The position numbers were made by a program, and so were the translations under genes. DNA of 6,839 bases from Fusobacteriaceae bacterium (GTDB lineage: Bacteria > Fusobacteriota > Fusobacteriia > Fusobacteriales > Fusobacteriaceae). Positions 6,257-6,839 of this stretch are shown piece by piece. Under the pieces are notes generated by a model. It was not told the origin of the DNA. It ran no database searches and saw nothing but the letters and a program-made list of their open reading frames with translations. The stretch covers positions 1-6,839 of the forward strand of contig DAOUPY010000083.1 in assembly GCA_030625925.1 (NCBI GenBank), read 5' to 3'. The stretch's first letter is position 1, and every line of letters begins with the position of its first letter.

Positions 6257-6839
6257 TGGCAGAAAAAACACCATTTTTAATAAAAATATATGAATTACTC
6301 ACCAACACCGACAGGTTTGCAGAGCTTATCGAGCAGGTTATTTTATTTTCTGTAAGAGTAATTATTGCAGTCTTGGTATTTATAGTCTTTAGAAAAGTTA
6401 TAGATATCCTGATGAAAAAATATGAACAATTGGACAGGACAGATTCCAATAAATCGCTCCATACTTTTTCTATATCGATCCTGAGATTGACCTTGAATTT
6501 TATAGTGATTATGATCGCACTTTTAATAATGGGTGTAAAGCAGACTGCTTTTGTAGGACTTTTAGGGGGAGCAGGTTTAGGAATTGGTTTAGCTATGAAA
6601 GATACTCTGGCAAATTTTGCCGGGGGAGTCATATTAATAGTATTTAAAGCTTATGAGATAGGTGATTTTATAGAAATTGACGGTCAAAGCGGGAGTGTAC
6701 ATGAGATAAATGTTTTTGCTACAACACTGAATACCATCGATAACAAGAGGATTCTAGTACCAAATGGTCTGGCAACTTCCCATCAAATTATAAATTATAC
6801 AAAGAACAAGATGAGAAGGGTGGATCTTTTATTTGGAAT
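6256..6839 (+). CDS. mscS: MscS-type small-conductance mechanosensitive channel, 3'-truncated by window edge
   Basis: This inner-membrane channel opens under membrane tension to release solutes during hypo-osmotic shock. It works as a homoheptamer. The reading frame stays open from 6256 to the window end, giving 194 residues of an expected 280 or so. There are three hydrophobic segments: about 28-46 (TM1), 71-92 (TM2) and 97-126 (TM3). TM3 holds the pore-lining Gly/Ala pattern VGLLGGAGLGIGLAMKDTLA (100-119) and then NFAGGVILIVFKAYEIGDF, the MscS hallmark. The beta domain starts with IEIDGQSGSVHEINVFATTL and continues to ILVPNGLATSHQIINYTKN. In Escherichia coli MscS the matching stretches are [20 protein letters not shown] and IVIPNGKIIAGNIIN, recalled from memory. 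The cytoplasmic alpha/beta part is outside the window. The gene is the third member of the operon, and its overlap with the upstream stop implies coupled expression. The minus-strand ORF over it is a shadow. Confidence 0.92.
   Translation, partial: MAEKTPFLIKIYELLTNTDRFAELIEQVILFSVRVIIAVLVFIVFRKVIDILMKKYEQLDRTDSNKSLHTFSISILRLTLNFIVIMIALLIMGVKQTAFVGLLGGAGLGIGLAMKDTLANFAGGVILIVFKAYEIGDFIEIDGQSGSVHEINVFATTLNTIDNKRILVPNGLATSHQIINYTKNKMRRVDLLFG

Noticed and set aside
6240..6632. Minus-strand ORF of 130 codons
   Set aside because: It is a shadow of the mscS frame on the plus strand, which has a strong binding site and clear MscS motifs.

Overview
The window is AT-rich, with compact gene packing, strong AGGAGG-type ribosome binding sites and A/T-ending codons. 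Its proteins are typical of a Gram-negative-like anaerobe: an aspartate ammonia-lyase, small exported GxQxG..N repeat proteins, and an exported Ig/formylglycine-generating-enzyme-like protein. I read it as chromosomal DNA of a member of the Fusobacteriota (Ilyobacter, Propionigenium, Cetobacterium or Psychrilyobacter type). That placement is an inference from composition and protein style, not from a marker gene.

Layout. (1) 1-695, plus strand: the 3' half of an aspartase gene (aspA), closed by a strong hairpin at 705-747. The hairpin has poly-A on one side and poly-T on the other, so it can terminate transcription from both directions. (2) 795-2137, minus strand: two tandem paralogues encoding small secreted proteins (202 and 186 aa). 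They have nearly identical signal peptides and about ten degenerate 13-16-residue repeats each. A minus-strand terminator (1528-1561) separates them, so they are probably two transcription units. (3) 2138-2378: a divergent intergenic region that should hold the promoters for the minus-strand pair and for the plus-strand operon. (4) 2379-6839, plus strand: a tight three-gene operon. It encodes a UvrD/Rep-like SF1 helicase-family protein with a clear Walker A but a degenerate motif II. After an 11-nt gap comes a 634-aa exported protein with three bacterial Ig-like repeats, a Big_5-like domain and a C-terminal FGE-sulfatase/SUMF1-type domain. Overlapping by one base (TAATG) is the start of an MscS-type mechanosensitive channel gene, which runs off the window.

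How the genes relate. The aspartase is a catabolic enzyme (aspartate to fumarate plus ammonia) and is unrelated to its neighbours. The two repeat proteins, the Ig/FGE protein and MscS are all envelope proteins. The helicase-like protein is the odd member, a cytoplasmic nucleic-acid-type ATPase at the head of an envelope operon. The most unusual items are this helicase-envelope-channel operon, the cysteine-free FGE-like domain on an Ig stalk, and the paralogous repeat proteins. I saw no RNA genes, CRISPR arrays, insertion sequences or attachment sites.
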